64,000 nucleotides of DNA from Bacteroidales bacterium. Its GTDB lineage: Bacteria; Bacteroidota; Bacteroidia; Bacteroidales; Rikenellaceae. The DNA is taken from the NCBI GenBank assembly GCA_910575495.1, contig CAJTFS010000003.1:230336-294335 (forward strand). The letters run 5' to 3'. How positions within the stretch are numbered: the first letter of the stretch is position 1; every line of letters starts with the position of its first letter. Shown piece by piece: positions 18,997-27,801 of the stretch. The notes under the pieces are model-generated. The model saw only the letters and a list, made by a program, of their open reading frames with translations. It was not told where the DNA came from and did no database searches. The translations under genes and the position numbers were made by a program.

Positions 18997-20430
18997 CTAC
19001 TGATGCTGGGGCCGCAACAGATCCTGCACGACCTTGACGGGCGAGAACGTGGAGACCGGCACATCGACGAAGACGGTGTTCCAGCGCGCCATGGCACCGT
19101 TCCAAAGCCCGGGCAACTCCTGGGCGCGCAATTCGCGTCCGCCGGAAGATTTCGACGAAATGAACCCCGTGGCTGGATCGGTATACTCGCGCAAATCGAA
19201 CTTTCCGCCCTGCGCATTGCGCACGCCGCACACGAGATCGACCGGATTGAAGTGGGTGGCCGACTTCATGAGCGGCATGTCGCCGGGTGCAATCTGACTC
19301 GACTCGGCGATCTGGAGCGACTCGGTGCCGTCGGGATTGGCCGCCCAGAAAGGTCCGCCGCCGGGCTCGCCCTCGTTGCGGACCATGCCGCACACGCGGA
19401 TGGGACGGTCGAGAACGGCACGCAGCAAAGCAGCATCATAGCGTTCGGGCAAGGCGACGCACAACTTCCGGCGAATGAATTCGGCGATCGCTCCGAGGTC
19501 GGCCGCACCCTCGTCCAAGGCTTTCAGATAAGCGAAAGCCCGTGCCTGCAAATCGAGCAGCACGCCGGCCAGCACTTTTTTGAAACGAACGGTATCGCCC
19601 CGTTGGGCGTCGGTCGTAACGTTGTCGATGTTCTTGATGAAGATCAGGTCGGCGTCGATCTCGTTGAGGTTTTCGATCAGGGCCCCGTGACCGGCCGGCC
19701 GGAACAGCAGCGAACCGTCGTCGCAGCGGAAAGGCGTATTGTCGGGATTGACGGCGATGGTGTCGGTCGACGACTTCTGCACCGAGAACGAGATGTCGTA
19801 ACGGATGCCGAAACGCTTCTCGTAAACGGGAATCTTCTCGGCCAGAAGCGCCTCGAAACCGGCGCGGTGCTCGGGCGAGACCGTGAAGTGGATCCGCGCC
19901 ACGCCGCCCGACGCGGCATAGGCCGCACCCTCGACCAGATGTTCCTCGACCGCCTTGCGGGCCCCGTCGGGATAGGCATGGAAAGTCACCAGCCCCTTGG
20001 GCTTGCTGCCATAGGCGAGCCCCTCGCCCACGATGGCCGCGACAACGGCCCGCTCGTCGGCCCCGGCGGGCAGCACAGCCTTGAGTTCGGGCCAGAAAGC
20101 GAAACGTTCGATGTTCTGCAGCAGGGTGTCGATGCCCTTGCCGCGCTTGTCCTCGTTGACGAACTCGAACAACTCCTTGAACATGCGCGTGGCGGCACCC
20201 GAAGCGGGCACGAACTTCACGACGGAGCGCTCTCCGACGGCCTGTTCGTAGCGGGCCACGGCCGCATCGGCCTGCGCCTCGTCGAGCACGGCCACGCCGT
20301 CGCCGGGCGAAGCGGCGCGCACCACCTTCAGAAAGGGGAATCCGCGCCGGAAATCGGCGATCTGCCGCTCGACGGCTTCAGGCGTGAGGCCGTGGCGGGC
20401 GATCTGCTGCAAATCTTCGGAAGTGAACAT
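18997..20430 (-). CDS. DUF4301 family protein (nucleotidyltransferase-like)
   Basis: Protein of 477 residues starting MFTSEDLQQIARHGLTPEAV. VKFVPASGAATRMFKELFEF (residues 70-89) resembles the N-terminal glycine-rich loop of sugar nucleotidyltransferases, and later blocks GGVARIHFTVSPEH, NPDNTPFRCDDGSLLFRPAG and HGALIENLNEIDADLIFIKN fit the UTP-sugar pyrophosphorylase-like fold. I recognise the whole as DUF4301, a Bacteroidota family of unknown substrate. It is monocistronic, with its own terminator, and faces away from murB. Confidence 0.85.
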   Translation of the reverse strand: MFTSEDLQQIARHGLTPEAVERQIADFRRGFPFLKVVRAASPGDGVAVLDEAQADAAVARYEQAVGERSVVKFVPASGAATRMFKELFEFVNEDKRGKGIDTLLQNIERFAFWPELKAVLPAGADERAVVAAIVGEGLAYGSKPKGLVTFHAYPDGARKAVEEHLVEGAAYAASGGVARIHFTVSPEHRAGFEALLAEKIPVYEKRFGIRYDISFSVQKSSTDTIAVNPDNTPFRCDDGSLLFRPAGHGALIENLNEIDADLIFIKNIDNVTTDAQRGDTVRFKKVLAGVLLDLQARAFAYLKALDEGAADLGAIAEFIRRKLCVALPERYDAALLRAVLDRPIRVCGMVRNEGEPGGGPFWAANPDGTESLQIAESSQIAPGDMPLMKSATHFNPVDLVCGVRNAQGGKFDLREYTDPATGFISSKSSGGRELRAQELPGLWNGAMARWNTVFVDVPVSTFSPVKVVQDLLRPQHQ

Positions 20431-20569
20431 ATTGTCAAATTTTCAGGTTGGTCGGTTCATGCGGGCGCCACGCTCCGTCTTGCGCGGCTACAGAGGCCGC
20501 ATCTGCGACGTACGCCGCCCAGGATGCCGCACCTGCGGCGCGGAAATGTTCCATCGGGGCCGCTCGCAG

Positions 20570-20601
20570 TTACCAAAGATACGAAATAATTTCTAACTTT
20601 G
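20570..20601 (+). promoter_or_regulatory. Promoter of murB, apparently leaderless
   Basis: TAACTTTG at 20594-20601 is a -7 box. The -33 element is weak (TTA at 20570-20572, 21-nt spacer). The murB ATG is only 6 nt after the box, so transcription should begin at or next to the start codon. Confidence 0.6.
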
Positions 20602-20607
20602 CACATC

Positions 20608-21618
20608 ATGATCCAAGTATTTCAACACGCCGATCTGACCGGCCGCAACAGCTTCCATGTAAAGCAGCACGCGGCGCGTCTGGTCGAATTCGAGACCGCG
20701 GAGGAGCTGCGGGCGCTCTTCGCCGGCGGCGCACCCGAGTGCTGGACGGTGCTGGCCGGAGGCAACAACATACTTTTCACCCGCGACTACGACGGACTGC
20801 TGGTGACTCCCGTGTCGCAGCGCATCGCCCTGCTCGACGAGTGCGGCGGCGAGGTGCGCGTGCGGGTCGATGCGGGCGTCGAGTGGGACGACCTGGTCGA
20901 ATGGGCCGTCCGGCACGAACTGTGGGGCATCGAGAACCTCTCGCTCATCCCCGGCAAGGCGGGCGCCGCTCCGGTGCAGAACATCGGCGCCTACGGCCGC
21001 GAAGCCAAGGACGTGATCCGGCGCGTGGAGATGTACTGCGTGGAGAGCGGCTCGATGCTGACGCTCGACGCGGCGCACTGCGAATTCGGCTACCGCGAAA
21101 GCATCTTCAAACATGCGCTGAAAGGGCGTGTCGTCATCACGGCGATCGAGATCGGGCTCTCGCGCACGCCGCAGCCCCACTTAGGCTACGGCGACGTCGA
21201 ACGCGAGGTGGAAGCCCGCGGCGGCGCCACGCTGCGCAACATCCGCGACGCCATCATCGCCATCCGCCAAGCGAAGCTGCCCGACACGGCCGTGCTGGGC
21301 AACGCGGGCAGTTTCTTCAAGAATCCGTCGGTGGAGCTCTCCGTAGCCGAACGGCTGCAGGCCGAGTGGCCCGAAATGCCGCTCTACCCCTCCCAGGAAG
21401 CCGGCAAGGCGAAGCTCGCGGCCGGCTGGCTGATCGACCGGGCCGGCATGAAAGGCTACCGCGAAGGAAGCGTCGGCGTCCACGAACGGCAGGCGCTGGT
21501 GCTGGTCAACCACGGCGGCGCCACGGGCAGCGAAGTCATCGCGCTGGCCCGCAAGGTGCAGGCGGCCGTACGCGACAAGTTCGGCGTGGAGATCGACACG
21601 GAAGTAAATATTCTATAA
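20608..21618 (+). CDS. murB: UDP-N-acetylenolpyruvoylglucosamine reductase
   Basis: Protein of 336 residues from the ATG at 20608; an in-frame TTG at 20599 overlaps the -7 box and is less likely. NSFHVKQHAARLVEFETAEE, LAGGNNILFTRDYDGLL (FAD-binding) and GNAGSFFKNP with the catalytic serine are present, and the C-terminal HERQALVLVNHGGATGSEV carries the proton-donor region of type I MurB. The enzyme reduces the enolpyruvyl group with NADPH to make UDP-MurNAc for peptidoglycan in the cytoplasm. Its neighbours tilS and holA are also housekeeping genes. Confidence 0.95.
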   Translation: MIQVFQHADLTGRNSFHVKQHAARLVEFETAEELRALFAGGAPECWTVLAGGNNILFTRDYDGLLVTPVSQRIALLDECGGEVRVRVDAGVEWDDLVEWAVRHELWGIENLSLIPGKAGAAPVQNIGAYGREAKDVIRRVEMYCVESGSMLTLDAAHCEFGYRESIFKHALKGRVVITAIEIGLSRTPQPHLGYGDVEREVEARGGATLRNIRDAIIAIRQAKLPDTAVLGNAGSFFKNPSVELSVAERLQAEWPEMPLYPSQEAGKAKLAAGWLIDRAGMKGYREGSVGVHERQALVLVNHGGATGSEVIALARKVQAAVRDKFGVEIDTEVNIL

Positions 21619-21662
21619 CGAATTCACAATTTTGATTGCATGAAAGAACGAAAAATAATTCT

Positions 21663-21682
21663 GAATTGTGAATTGTGAATTC
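21663..21682. repeat. Heptamer repeat ATTCACA family, inverted copy
   Basis: GAATTGTGAATTGTGAATTC is the reverse complement of a tandem ATTCACA array. The same heptamer array occurs at 37864-37896 and fragments occur near 25181-25210. It lies in the AT-rich gap between murB and tilS. Confidence 0.6.
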
Positions 21683-21699
21683 TAAATTATGAATCGGCT

Positions 21700-23043
21700 A
21701 TGGCCCTTCCCGAGGCATTCGAACATTACATAGAAGAAAACAGGCTGCTGACACGCGACGACCGGGTACTGCTGACGGTCTCGGGCGGCGTGGACTCGAT
21801 GGTCATGCTGTCGCTCTTCGCCCGGTGCGGCTACTGCGTGGGCGTGGCGCACTGCAACTTCCAGCTGCGGGGCGCCGAGAGCGACGAAGACGAAGTGCTG
21901 GTCGCCGACGAAGCGGCCCGTCTGGGTGCGGTGTGCTACAACCGCCGCTTCGACACGCAGGCCGAGATGGAACGCACGGGCGAATCGATGGAGATGGCGG
22001 CGCGGCGCCTGCGCTACGCCTGGTTCGAGGAACTGCGGCGCGAACACGGCTACACGGCCATCGCCGTGGCCCACCACGCCGACGACTCGGTCGAGACTTT
22101 CTTCATCAATCTGCTGCGCGGCACGGGCCTGCGCGGGCTGACGGGCATCTCGCAGCAGATGGGCCGCATCGTGCGCCCGCTGATGTTCGCCTCGCGCAAG
22201 GAGATTCTGGAATATGCCGTCGCCAACAAGATCCGCTTCCGCGAGGACTCGTCCAACCGGTCGACCAAATACCTGCGCAACAAAGTGCGCCTGGGGCTGA
22301 TCCCCCGCATCCGCGAGATCAATCCCAAATTCACCTCGCTCATGCAGCGCAACATCGCCCGCCTGACCGAGGCGCAGCGCTTCATCGACCGCGCCATCGA
22401 ACGCATCCGCACCGAAGCGGTGACTTCCGACGGTGGGATCGACACCATCCGCACCGACCGGATCGACGCCTCCTTCCCGCGCGAATTCGTCATCTACGAG
22501 CTTCTCAGCTCGGCCTACGGTTTCAAGGGCGACGTCATCGACTCGCTCTGCCACGCCCTGGAGTGCGGCGCTACCGGGCGCCGCTTCTATTCGCGCGAGC
22601 GGATGGCCTGCATCGACCGCGGCGACATCGTGGTGGCCCCCATCGCCGACGACGACCCGTGCGACTGCCGGGTCGAACGCGGCACCGGACGCAGCTACTG
22701 CGGCAATGCGGTCCTCTACTACGAATATACGGACATCGACACCGTCGAAACGTTCGGCGTGCCCGAAAACACGGCGCAGGTCGACGCCGACAAACTGCAG
22801 TTCCCGCTCACGCTGCGCCGCTGGCACGAGGGCGACTGGTTCATACCCTTCGGCATGACGGGGCGCAAGAAGGTGAGCGACTTTCTGGTCGACGCCAAGG
22901 TCTCGGCGGCCGAGAAGCAGCGCCAGTTCGTGCTGGTCTCGGGCGGCGAGATCGTGTGGCTCGTCGGGCGCCGCATCGACGACCGCTACCGCCTGACCGG
23001 GACCACCGAAAACGTTTTACGCATCACCAAAGAGATCGTCTGA
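21700..23043 (+). CDS. tilS: tRNA(Ile)-lysidine synthetase
   Basis: Protein of 447 residues. The PP-loop SGGVDSM is at residues 28-34, and AHHADDSVETFFINLLRGTG and FREDSSNRSTKYLRNKVR are the family blocks. The C-terminal domain (FGMTGRKKVSDFLVDAKVS) is present, so this is a full-length enzyme. It adds lysine to C34 of tRNA-Ile(CAU), changing its reading from AUG to AUA, and is normally essential. Stop and the next start are one base apart, so it is in an operon with holA. Confidence 0.95.
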   Translation: MALPEAFEHYIEENRLLTRDDRVLLTVSGGVDSMVMLSLFARCGYCVGVAHCNFQLRGAESDEDEVLVADEAARLGAVCYNRRFDTQAEMERTGESMEMAARRLRYAWFEELRREHGYTAIAVAHHADDSVETFFINLLRGTGLRGLTGISQQMGRIVRPLMFASRKEILEYAVANKIRFREDSSNRSTKYLRNKVRLGLIPRIREINPKFTSLMQRNIARLTEAQRFIDRAIERIRTEAVTSDGGIDTIRTDRIDASFPREFVIYELLSSAYGFKGDVIDSLCHALECGATGRRFYSRERMACIDRGDIVVAPIADDDPCDCRVERGTGRSYCGNAVLYYEYTDIDTVETFGVPENTAQVDADKLQFPLTLRRWHEGDWFIPFGMTGRKKVSDFLVDAKVSAAEKQRQFVLVSGGEIVWLVGRRIDDRYRLTGTTENVLRITKEIV

Positions 23044-23044
23044 C

Positions 23045-24115
23045 ATGGCCAAGACCGCAATCCGGTTCCGCGACACCGTCGCCCAATACGAACGCATCAA
23101 CAACGAGCTGAAAGCCCGGCGCTATGCACCGGTCTACCTCCTGATGGGCGACGAAAGCTACTTCATCGACGCCCTCTGCGAGCGCCTGGCCACCGAAGTG
23201 CTGGGCGAGGCCGAACGGGCCTTCAACCAGATCACCGTCTACGGCAAGGACTCCGAGGCGGGGCAGATCATCAACCTCTGCCGGCAGATGCCGATGATGG
23301 GTTCCTACCAGGTGGTCATCGTCAAGGAGGCGCAGCAGCTGCGGGGCATCGAGAAACTCTCGCTCTACACGCAGAAGCCCTCGCCCGCCACCATTCTGAT
23401 CATCTGCCACAAGGAGAAGACGGTCGACAAGCGTTCGGCCTTCTACAAGGGCTGCGCGGCCAACGGCACCGTGCTCGAATCGGCCCGGCCGCGCGACTAC
23501 GAGATCGTGACGTGGCTCCAGCAGTTCACCCGCGACCGGGGGCTGACGATCGACCCCAAGGCGCTCTCGATGCTGAGCGACCACCTCGGCACCAACATCG
23601 CCAAAATCGCCAACGAACTGCAAAAGCTGATGGTCTCGCTGCCCGAAGGCACGAAGAAGATCACCGACGCCGACATCGAGGCCAACATCGGCATCTCGAA
23701 GGACTTCAACAACTTCGAACTCTGCAAGGCCGTCGTCACGCGCGACATGAACCGCGCCCTGCTCATCGCCGACCACTTCGCCCGCAACCCCAAGGACAAT
23801 CCGCTGCTGGTGACGATCATGTCGCTTTTCGGGCAGTTCAAGGAGATTTTCGTGGTCAACTACCTGCGGTGGCTCTCGCGCCACAAGGGCCAGCCTTTTC
23901 CGCCCGACACCGAGCTGATGCGCATCCTGCGCAAAAGCAACACGTTCTTCATCAACGAGATCAAGCAGCACGCCGCCCTCTGGGACAACCGCAAGGTCTT
24001 CGCCATCCTGGGCCTCATGCGCGAGTACGATGCCAAAAGCAAGGGCATGAACACGGGCGGCGCTTCCGACGGCGAACTGCTGCGCGAACTGCTGCTGAAA
24101 ATCTTCCTGTTGTGA
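23045..24115 (+). CDS. holA: DNA polymerase III subunit delta
   Basis: Protein of 356 residues. The pattern YLLMGDESYFIDALCERLAT at the start, QMPMMGSYQVVIVKEAQQL, the NLSDHLGTNIAKIANELQKL-like segment (LSDHLGTNIAKIANELQKL) and the helical C-terminus are those of HolA, the clamp-loader subunit that opens the beta clamp. No intact P-loop is expected or seen. It starts 1 bp after tilS and its stop overlaps the GTG of the following gene (GTGA), so three genes are probably translated together. Confidence 0.92.
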   Translation: MAKTAIRFRDTVAQYERINNELKARRYAPVYLLMGDESYFIDALCERLATEVLGEAERAFNQITVYGKDSEAGQIINLCRQMPMMGSYQVVIVKEAQQLRGIEKLSLYTQKPSPATILIICHKEKTVDKRSAFYKGCAANGTVLESARPRDYEIVTWLQQFTRDRGLTIDPKALSMLSDHLGTNIAKIANELQKLMVSLPEGTKKITDADIEANIGISKDFNNFELCKAVVTRDMNRALLIADHFARNPKDNPLLVTIMSLFGQFKEIFVVNYLRWLSRHKGQPFPPDTELMRILRKSNTFFINEIKQHAALWDNRKVFAILGLMREYDAKSKGMNTGGASDGELLRELLLKIFLL

Positions 24116-24972
24116 CAGAACTCCATCTCTATCAGACCGTTCACGTCGCCGACGAGCGTCCCCGCCTGGTCAGGGCCCACGCCGCCCTGCTGGCCGAGGC
24201 GGCCCGCACGTTTTTCGGCTGCGACTACGCGCCCGACGTGCGGCTGCTGGAGAGCCGCATCGCGGCCCTCGTGCGTTCGGAACGCTATCCCCGGTCGGTT
24301 TCGAGTTTCGTGCGCATCGAGGTCTCCGACAACGGCACCGAACGGCTCCGGCCGGCCGGCTACTCCCTCTACAACGGCTACGCTCTGCGCAGCGTAATGC
24401 CCGACGCCCGGGTCGTCCGCTGCGAAGTTCCCGGCATCGAACTGCCCACCTCGGGCCGCGAAGCGCTCCACCGGCTCGCCGACCGCCGGGCCCGCGCCCT
24501 CGGAGCCGACCTTGCCGTCCGCGCCGACCTGCACGGAGTCTGCTACTCGGCCGACAGCGCCCCGCTTTTCGCCGTGCGCAACAACACGGTCTTCACCTCG
24601 CCGGAGCTCGTTTCCGACAGCGGCGATCCGGCACCGCCCCCGTTCGAAGCAACGTCCGCCCGTGCGGTCAGTACTGCCGTGCCGCCGGAGCCCCGCGAAC
24701 CGAATGCCGGCCCTGCTCACCCCGAACTTTTCGTCCAAAATCCCGCCGCTCCCGCTTTCCGCAGCGTAGAACGCGAAACGGCCGCCCACGCCATCCGGAC
24801 CGCCGGGCTGACGCTGAGCGAAGAACCCATCCTGCAGTCGGAACTCGCAACTTACGACGAACTCTTCTACGTTGACCACCGCGGCGTCACCGCACTGGCC
24901 CACTGCGACGGCGCGCCCTACATGTTCCTCGTCGCCGAACGCATCGCCGAGGCCATGGAGGGGATGTTCTGA
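24112..24972 (+). CDS. Aminotransferase class IV-like protein without lysine
   Basis: Protein of 286 residues; the GTG at 24112 overlapping the holA stop is the best start. The fold pattern is that of class IV (branched-chain aminotransferase / aminodeoxychorismate lyase) enzymes: LHGVCYSADSAPLFAVRNNT followed by VFTSPEL corresponds to the ES..NiF.v.dg.l.TP block, and ETAAHAIRTAGLTLSEEPIL with SELATYDELFYVDHRGVTAL to the C-terminal block. The protein contains no lysine at all, so the PLP Schiff-base residue cannot exist. A proline-rich stretch (residues 175-210) interrupts the fold. Either the protein is not a PLP enzyme or it is a catalytically dead relative. Confidence 0.7.
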   Translation: MTELHLYQTVHVADERPRLVRAHAALLAEAARTFFGCDYAPDVRLLESRIAALVRSERYPRSVSSFVRIEVSDNGTERLRPAGYSLYNGYALRSVMPDARVVRCEVPGIELPTSGREALHRLADRRARALGADLAVRADLHGVCYSADSAPLFAVRNNTVFTSPELVSDSGDPAPPPFEATSARAVSTAVPPEPREPNAGPAHPELFVQNPAAPAFRSVERETAAHAIRTAGLTLSEEPILQSELATYDELFYVDHRGVTALAHCDGAPYMFLVAERIAEAMEGMF

Positions 24973-25019
24973 ATCCGCCATGTCCGATTCCATAAGCAGG
25001 CAAAGGCCGCCCGCCATTC

Positions 25020-25067
25020 ATCTTGGGCGGCTCGCACCAAAGGTGCGCCCCCGCAGCCGCCCAAGAT
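25020..25067. repeat. Two-tier hairpin repeat, copy 2
   Basis: Outer arms ATCTTGGGCGGCT (25020-25032) and AGCCGCCCAAGAT (25055-25067) pair perfectly over 13 bp. Inside lie a hairpin CGCACC-aaa-GGTGCG and the strand CCCCCGC. The layout matches the element at 18116-18167, although the arm sequences differ. No gene lies in 24973-25233. Confidence 0.65.
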
Positions 25068-25197
25068 GGCGACACCAAGCGTCGCAGCGCGGCTGGAACT
25101 GCGTTTTTCAGAAAAAAGATTCGGCCGCGCAACACAAGCGGATTTCTCCGTCCGCCCGTTTCCGCACCGCCCAACAACGACAATTGTGAATTCCGGA

Positions 25198-25227
25198 TTG
25201 TGAATTCTGTTTTTTTCGCTACCTTTG
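25198..25227 (+). promoter_or_regulatory. Promoter of coaD, apparently leaderless
   Basis: TTG at 25198-25200, a 19-nt spacer and TACCTTTG at 25220-25227 form a near-perfect Bacteroidota promoter. The coaD ATG follows after 6 nt, so the mRNA should have almost no 5' leader. Confidence 0.75.
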
Positions 25228-25233
25228 TTTTCC

Positions 25234-25704
25234 ATGAAGCGAACCGCCATCTTCCCCGGGTCGTTCGACCCCTTCACCCGCGGCCATGCGGCGCTGGTCG
25301 ACGATGCGCTGAAAATCTTCGACCGCATCGTCATCGGCGTGGGCAACAACACCGCCAAACAGGGACTGCTCGCCGTCGAACAGCGCAAACGGCTCATCGA
25401 CGACATCTATGCCGGCAATCCGCGCGTCGAAGCCTGCATCTACACAGGGCTGACGGGCGAATTCGCCGAAGCGGCGGGCGCCTGCGCCATCATCCGCGGC
25501 GTGCGCAACACCACCGACTTCGAGTACGAACGCACGATGGAAGCCACCAACCACCGCATCTACCCGGGGCTCACGACCGTCATGCTCTTCACCCCGGCGG
25601 CCGTGGCCGACATCTCGTCGTCGACCGTGCGCGAGGTGCTCTCGTTCGGCCGTTCGGTGGAGGAGTTCCTGCCCGAAGGCATCGACATTACAAACTATCT
25701 ATAA
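25234..25704 (+). CDS. coaD: Phosphopantetheine adenylyltransferase
   Basis: Protein of 156 residues from the ATG at 25234; an upstream in-frame TTG overlaps the promoter box. FPGSFDPFTRGH supplies the nucleotidyltransferase signature (His18), AIIRGVRNTTDFEYERTM the phosphopantetheine site, and ISSSTVRE the C-terminal ISSTxxR motif. The enzyme transfers AMP from ATP to 4'-phosphopantetheine, giving dephospho-CoA. It is followed after 4 bp by lpxD. Confidence 0.96.
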   Translation: MKRTAIFPGSFDPFTRGHAALVDDALKIFDRIVIGVGNNTAKQGLLAVEQRKRLIDDIYAGNPRVEACIYTGLTGEFAEAAGACAIIRGVRNTTDFEYERTMEATNHRIYPGLTTVMLFTPAAVADISSSTVREVLSFGRSVEEFLPEGIDITNYL

Positions 25705-25708
25705 TACT

Positions 25709-26746
25709 ATGGCAATGGAATTTACAGCCGAAATGATCGCCGGATTCCTCGGCGGCGAGGTCGTCGGCGACAAGCTGGCGGCCGTGCACACCGTGTCGTC
25801 CATCGAGCAGGGCAAGGCCGGATCGCTGGCCTACCTCACCAATCCCAAATACGAACCCTATCTCTATACCACAGGCGCCAGCATCGTGCTGGTCGACAAG
25901 TCGTTCACCCCCTCGCAGCCGGTCACGGCCACGTTGGTCAAGGTCGACGATGCGGGGGCCTGCGTCGTGAAGCTCCTCGAAATGTACAACGCGGCCAAAC
26001 CCCGCCGCACGGGCATCAGCGCCCATGCCTCCATCTCGGAGAAGGCGGCGGTAGGCGAAAACTGCTACGTCGGCGATTTTGCGGTGGTAGAAGAGGGTGC
26101 GAAAATCGGCGCCGGCTGCCAGATCTACCCCCAGGTCTACGTAGGCACCGGTGTCGAGATCGGTGAAGGGACGACGCTCTATCCCGGGGTCAAAGTCTAC
26201 GAAGGCTGCAAGATCGGCAGCCGCTGCATCCTCCACGCCGGCGCGGTGATCGGTGCCGACGGCTTCGGATTCATGCCCAACGCGGCGGGCGGATTCGACA
26301 AAATCCCCCAGCTGGGCAACGTGGTCATCGAAGACGACGTCGAGATCGGCGCCAACACCTGCATCGACCGCGCCAAGACCGACTCCACGGTCATCCGCCA
26401 CGGGGTGAAACTCGACAACCTGATCCAGATCGGCCACAACGTGGAGATCGGCGCCAACACCGTGTCGTCGGCCCAGACGGGCATCGCCGGCACCTCCAAG
26501 GTGGGCAGCAACTGCTTCCTGGCGGGCCAGGTGGGCATCGCCGACCATGTCACGATCGGCAACCGCGTGCAGGTGGGTTCGAAGAGCGGTATCGACAAGA
26601 GCGTGCCCGACGGCGAAATCCGTTTCGGTTACCCGGCGCTTCCGGGCATGCAGTACCACCGTTCGGCCGCCGTATTCAAGCGGCTGCCCGAGCTGGACAA
26701 GCGCCTGCGCGACCTCGAAAACGAGCTTGAAGAACTGAAGAAATAG
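25709..26746 (+). CDS. lpxD: UDP-3-O-acylglucosamine N-acyltransferase
   Basis: Protein of 345 residues. The N-terminal uridine-binding domain (residues 1-100) precedes a left-handed beta-helix of hexapeptide repeats, with LIQIGHNVEIGANT carrying the catalytic histidine and a C-terminal helix rich in Leu/Glu (LDKRLRDLENELEELKK). LpxD adds the second acyl chain of lipid A at the inner membrane face. Other lpx genes are not in this window. It lies 4 bp after coaD and 10 bp before ruvC. Confidence 0.95.
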   Translation: MAMEFTAEMIAGFLGGEVVGDKLAAVHTVSSIEQGKAGSLAYLTNPKYEPYLYTTGASIVLVDKSFTPSQPVTATLVKVDDAGACVVKLLEMYNAAKPRRTGISAHASISEKAAVGENCYVGDFAVVEEGAKIGAGCQIYPQVYVGTGVEIGEGTTLYPGVKVYEGCKIGSRCILHAGAVIGADGFGFMPNAAGGFDKIPQLGNVVIEDDVEIGANTCIDRAKTDSTVIRHGVKLDNLIQIGHNVEIGANTVSSAQTGIAGTSKVGSNCFLAGQVGIADHVTIGNRVQVGSKSGIDKSVPDGEIRFGYPALPGMQYHRSAAVFKRLPELDKRLRDLENELEELKK

Positions 26747-26756
26747 CGAACGTTCG

Positions 26757-27374
26757 TTGGCACCCCGACCGTCATACCGCATCATGGGCATCGACCCAGG
26801 CACCAACTTCATGGGTTACGGTGTGCTGGAGATCGAAGGGCGCACGGTGCGGCCGGTCGTGTTGGGCGACATCGACCTGCATAAGCTGACCGATCCCTAC
26901 GCCAAGCTGGCCCGCATCTTCGAGCGCGTGGGGGCTCTCATCGACGAATACCGGCCGCGCGAAGTGGCCCTCGAATCGCCCTTTTTCGGCGAAAACGTGC
27001 AGTCGATGCTCAAGCTCGGGCGTGCCCAGGGCGTAGCGATGGCCGCCGCGCTGAGCCGCGGGCTTTCGGTCTCGGAATACGCTCCCATGCGTATCAAGCA
27101 GGCCATCACCGGCCGCGGATCGGCCGATAAGGAGCAGGTCGCCGCCATCGTCTGCCGCACCCTCGCCATCGACCGGCCGCCCCGGCGGCTCGACGCCACC
27201 GACGGCATGGCCGTAGCGCTGTGCCACTATTACACCACCGCCTCGCCGCTCCAGGCCGCTCTCGGCACAGAGCGCGTCAAGGGGCTGGGCGGCGGCAAAA
27301 AGGCAGCGTCCAAAGGCGGATCGCAAAGCTGGGAGCAATTCCTGCGCAGCCACCCCGACCGCGAAGTAAAGTAG
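26757..27374 (+). CDS. ruvC: Crossover junction endodeoxyribonuclease RuvC
   Basis: Protein of 205 residues. A TTG start at 26757 is preferred because the only nearby ATG (26784) would leave just two residues before the catalytic Asp (IMGIDPG, Asp13). The other acidic residues are in ALESPFF and RLDATDGMAVA. RuvC cuts Holliday junctions symmetrically during recombination repair. The tail (GLGGGKKAASKGGSQSWEQF) is longer than in many homologues. Last gene of the coaD-lpxD-ruvC group. Confidence 0.93.
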   Translation: MAPRPSYRIMGIDPGTNFMGYGVLEIEGRTVRPVVLGDIDLHKLTDPYAKLARIFERVGALIDEYRPREVALESPFFGENVQSMLKLGRAQGVAMAAALSRGLSVSEYAPMRIKQAITGRGSADKEQVAAIVCRTLAIDRPPRRLDATDGMAVALCHYYTTASPLQAALGTERVKGLGGGKKAASKGGSQSWEQFLRSHPDREVK

Positions 27375-27682
27375 GCGAAACGAATAACAGCGATATTTTG
27401 TAGGTTCTTAAATGGCTGAGGGTTACGCAGATCGCTTGCAGCCCCCTCTCGGAGAGGTTGCGGCCGCAGACTTTTCGAATCGCCGCTGCAACACGCACCC
27501 ATACCGCCTCGTTCACAAGCCTTGCAAAATGCCCGGGCAAGCCTGCAATCTCGCATTCCGCATGTTCCGCACCGCATCGCCGCGCACCGGTCACAATAAA
27601 AGGAAAAAGCCTATCAATCAGCAACATATAGCCTATCCGGAGAAGCAACTATCGTTTTTTATTAAAATTCTTGCCCGTTTTC
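27375..27682. other. Intergenic, no gene seen
   Basis: No frame with recognisable product; the composition turns AT-rich towards the tRNA-Arg promoter. Confidence 0.4.
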
Positions 27683-27713
27683 TTGTTCTTTTCGGATTTT
27701 TGCCCTACATTTG
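27683..27713 (+). promoter_or_regulatory. Promoter of tRNA-Arg
   Basis: TTG at 27683-27685, a 20-nt spacer, and TACATTTG at 27706-27713. The tRNA starts 13 nt downstream. Confidence 0.8.
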
Positions 27714-27725
27714 CATTCGCAATTC

Positions 27726-27799
27726 GGCACCGTAGCTTAATTGAATAGAGCATCTGACTACGGATCAGAAGGTTACAGGTTTGAGTCCTGTCGGTGTCA
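27726..27799 (+). tRNA. tRNA-Arg (anticodon ACG)
   Basis: The acceptor stem pairs GGCACCG (27726-27732) with CGGTGTC (27792-27798) including one G-T pair; A27799 is the discriminator. The anticodon loop CTACGGA gives ACG, read as inosine-CG for CGU/CGC/CGA arginine codons. The T-arm ACAGGTTTGAGTCCTGT is regular. CCA is not encoded. Confidence 0.95.
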
Positions 27800-27801
27800 C
27801 A

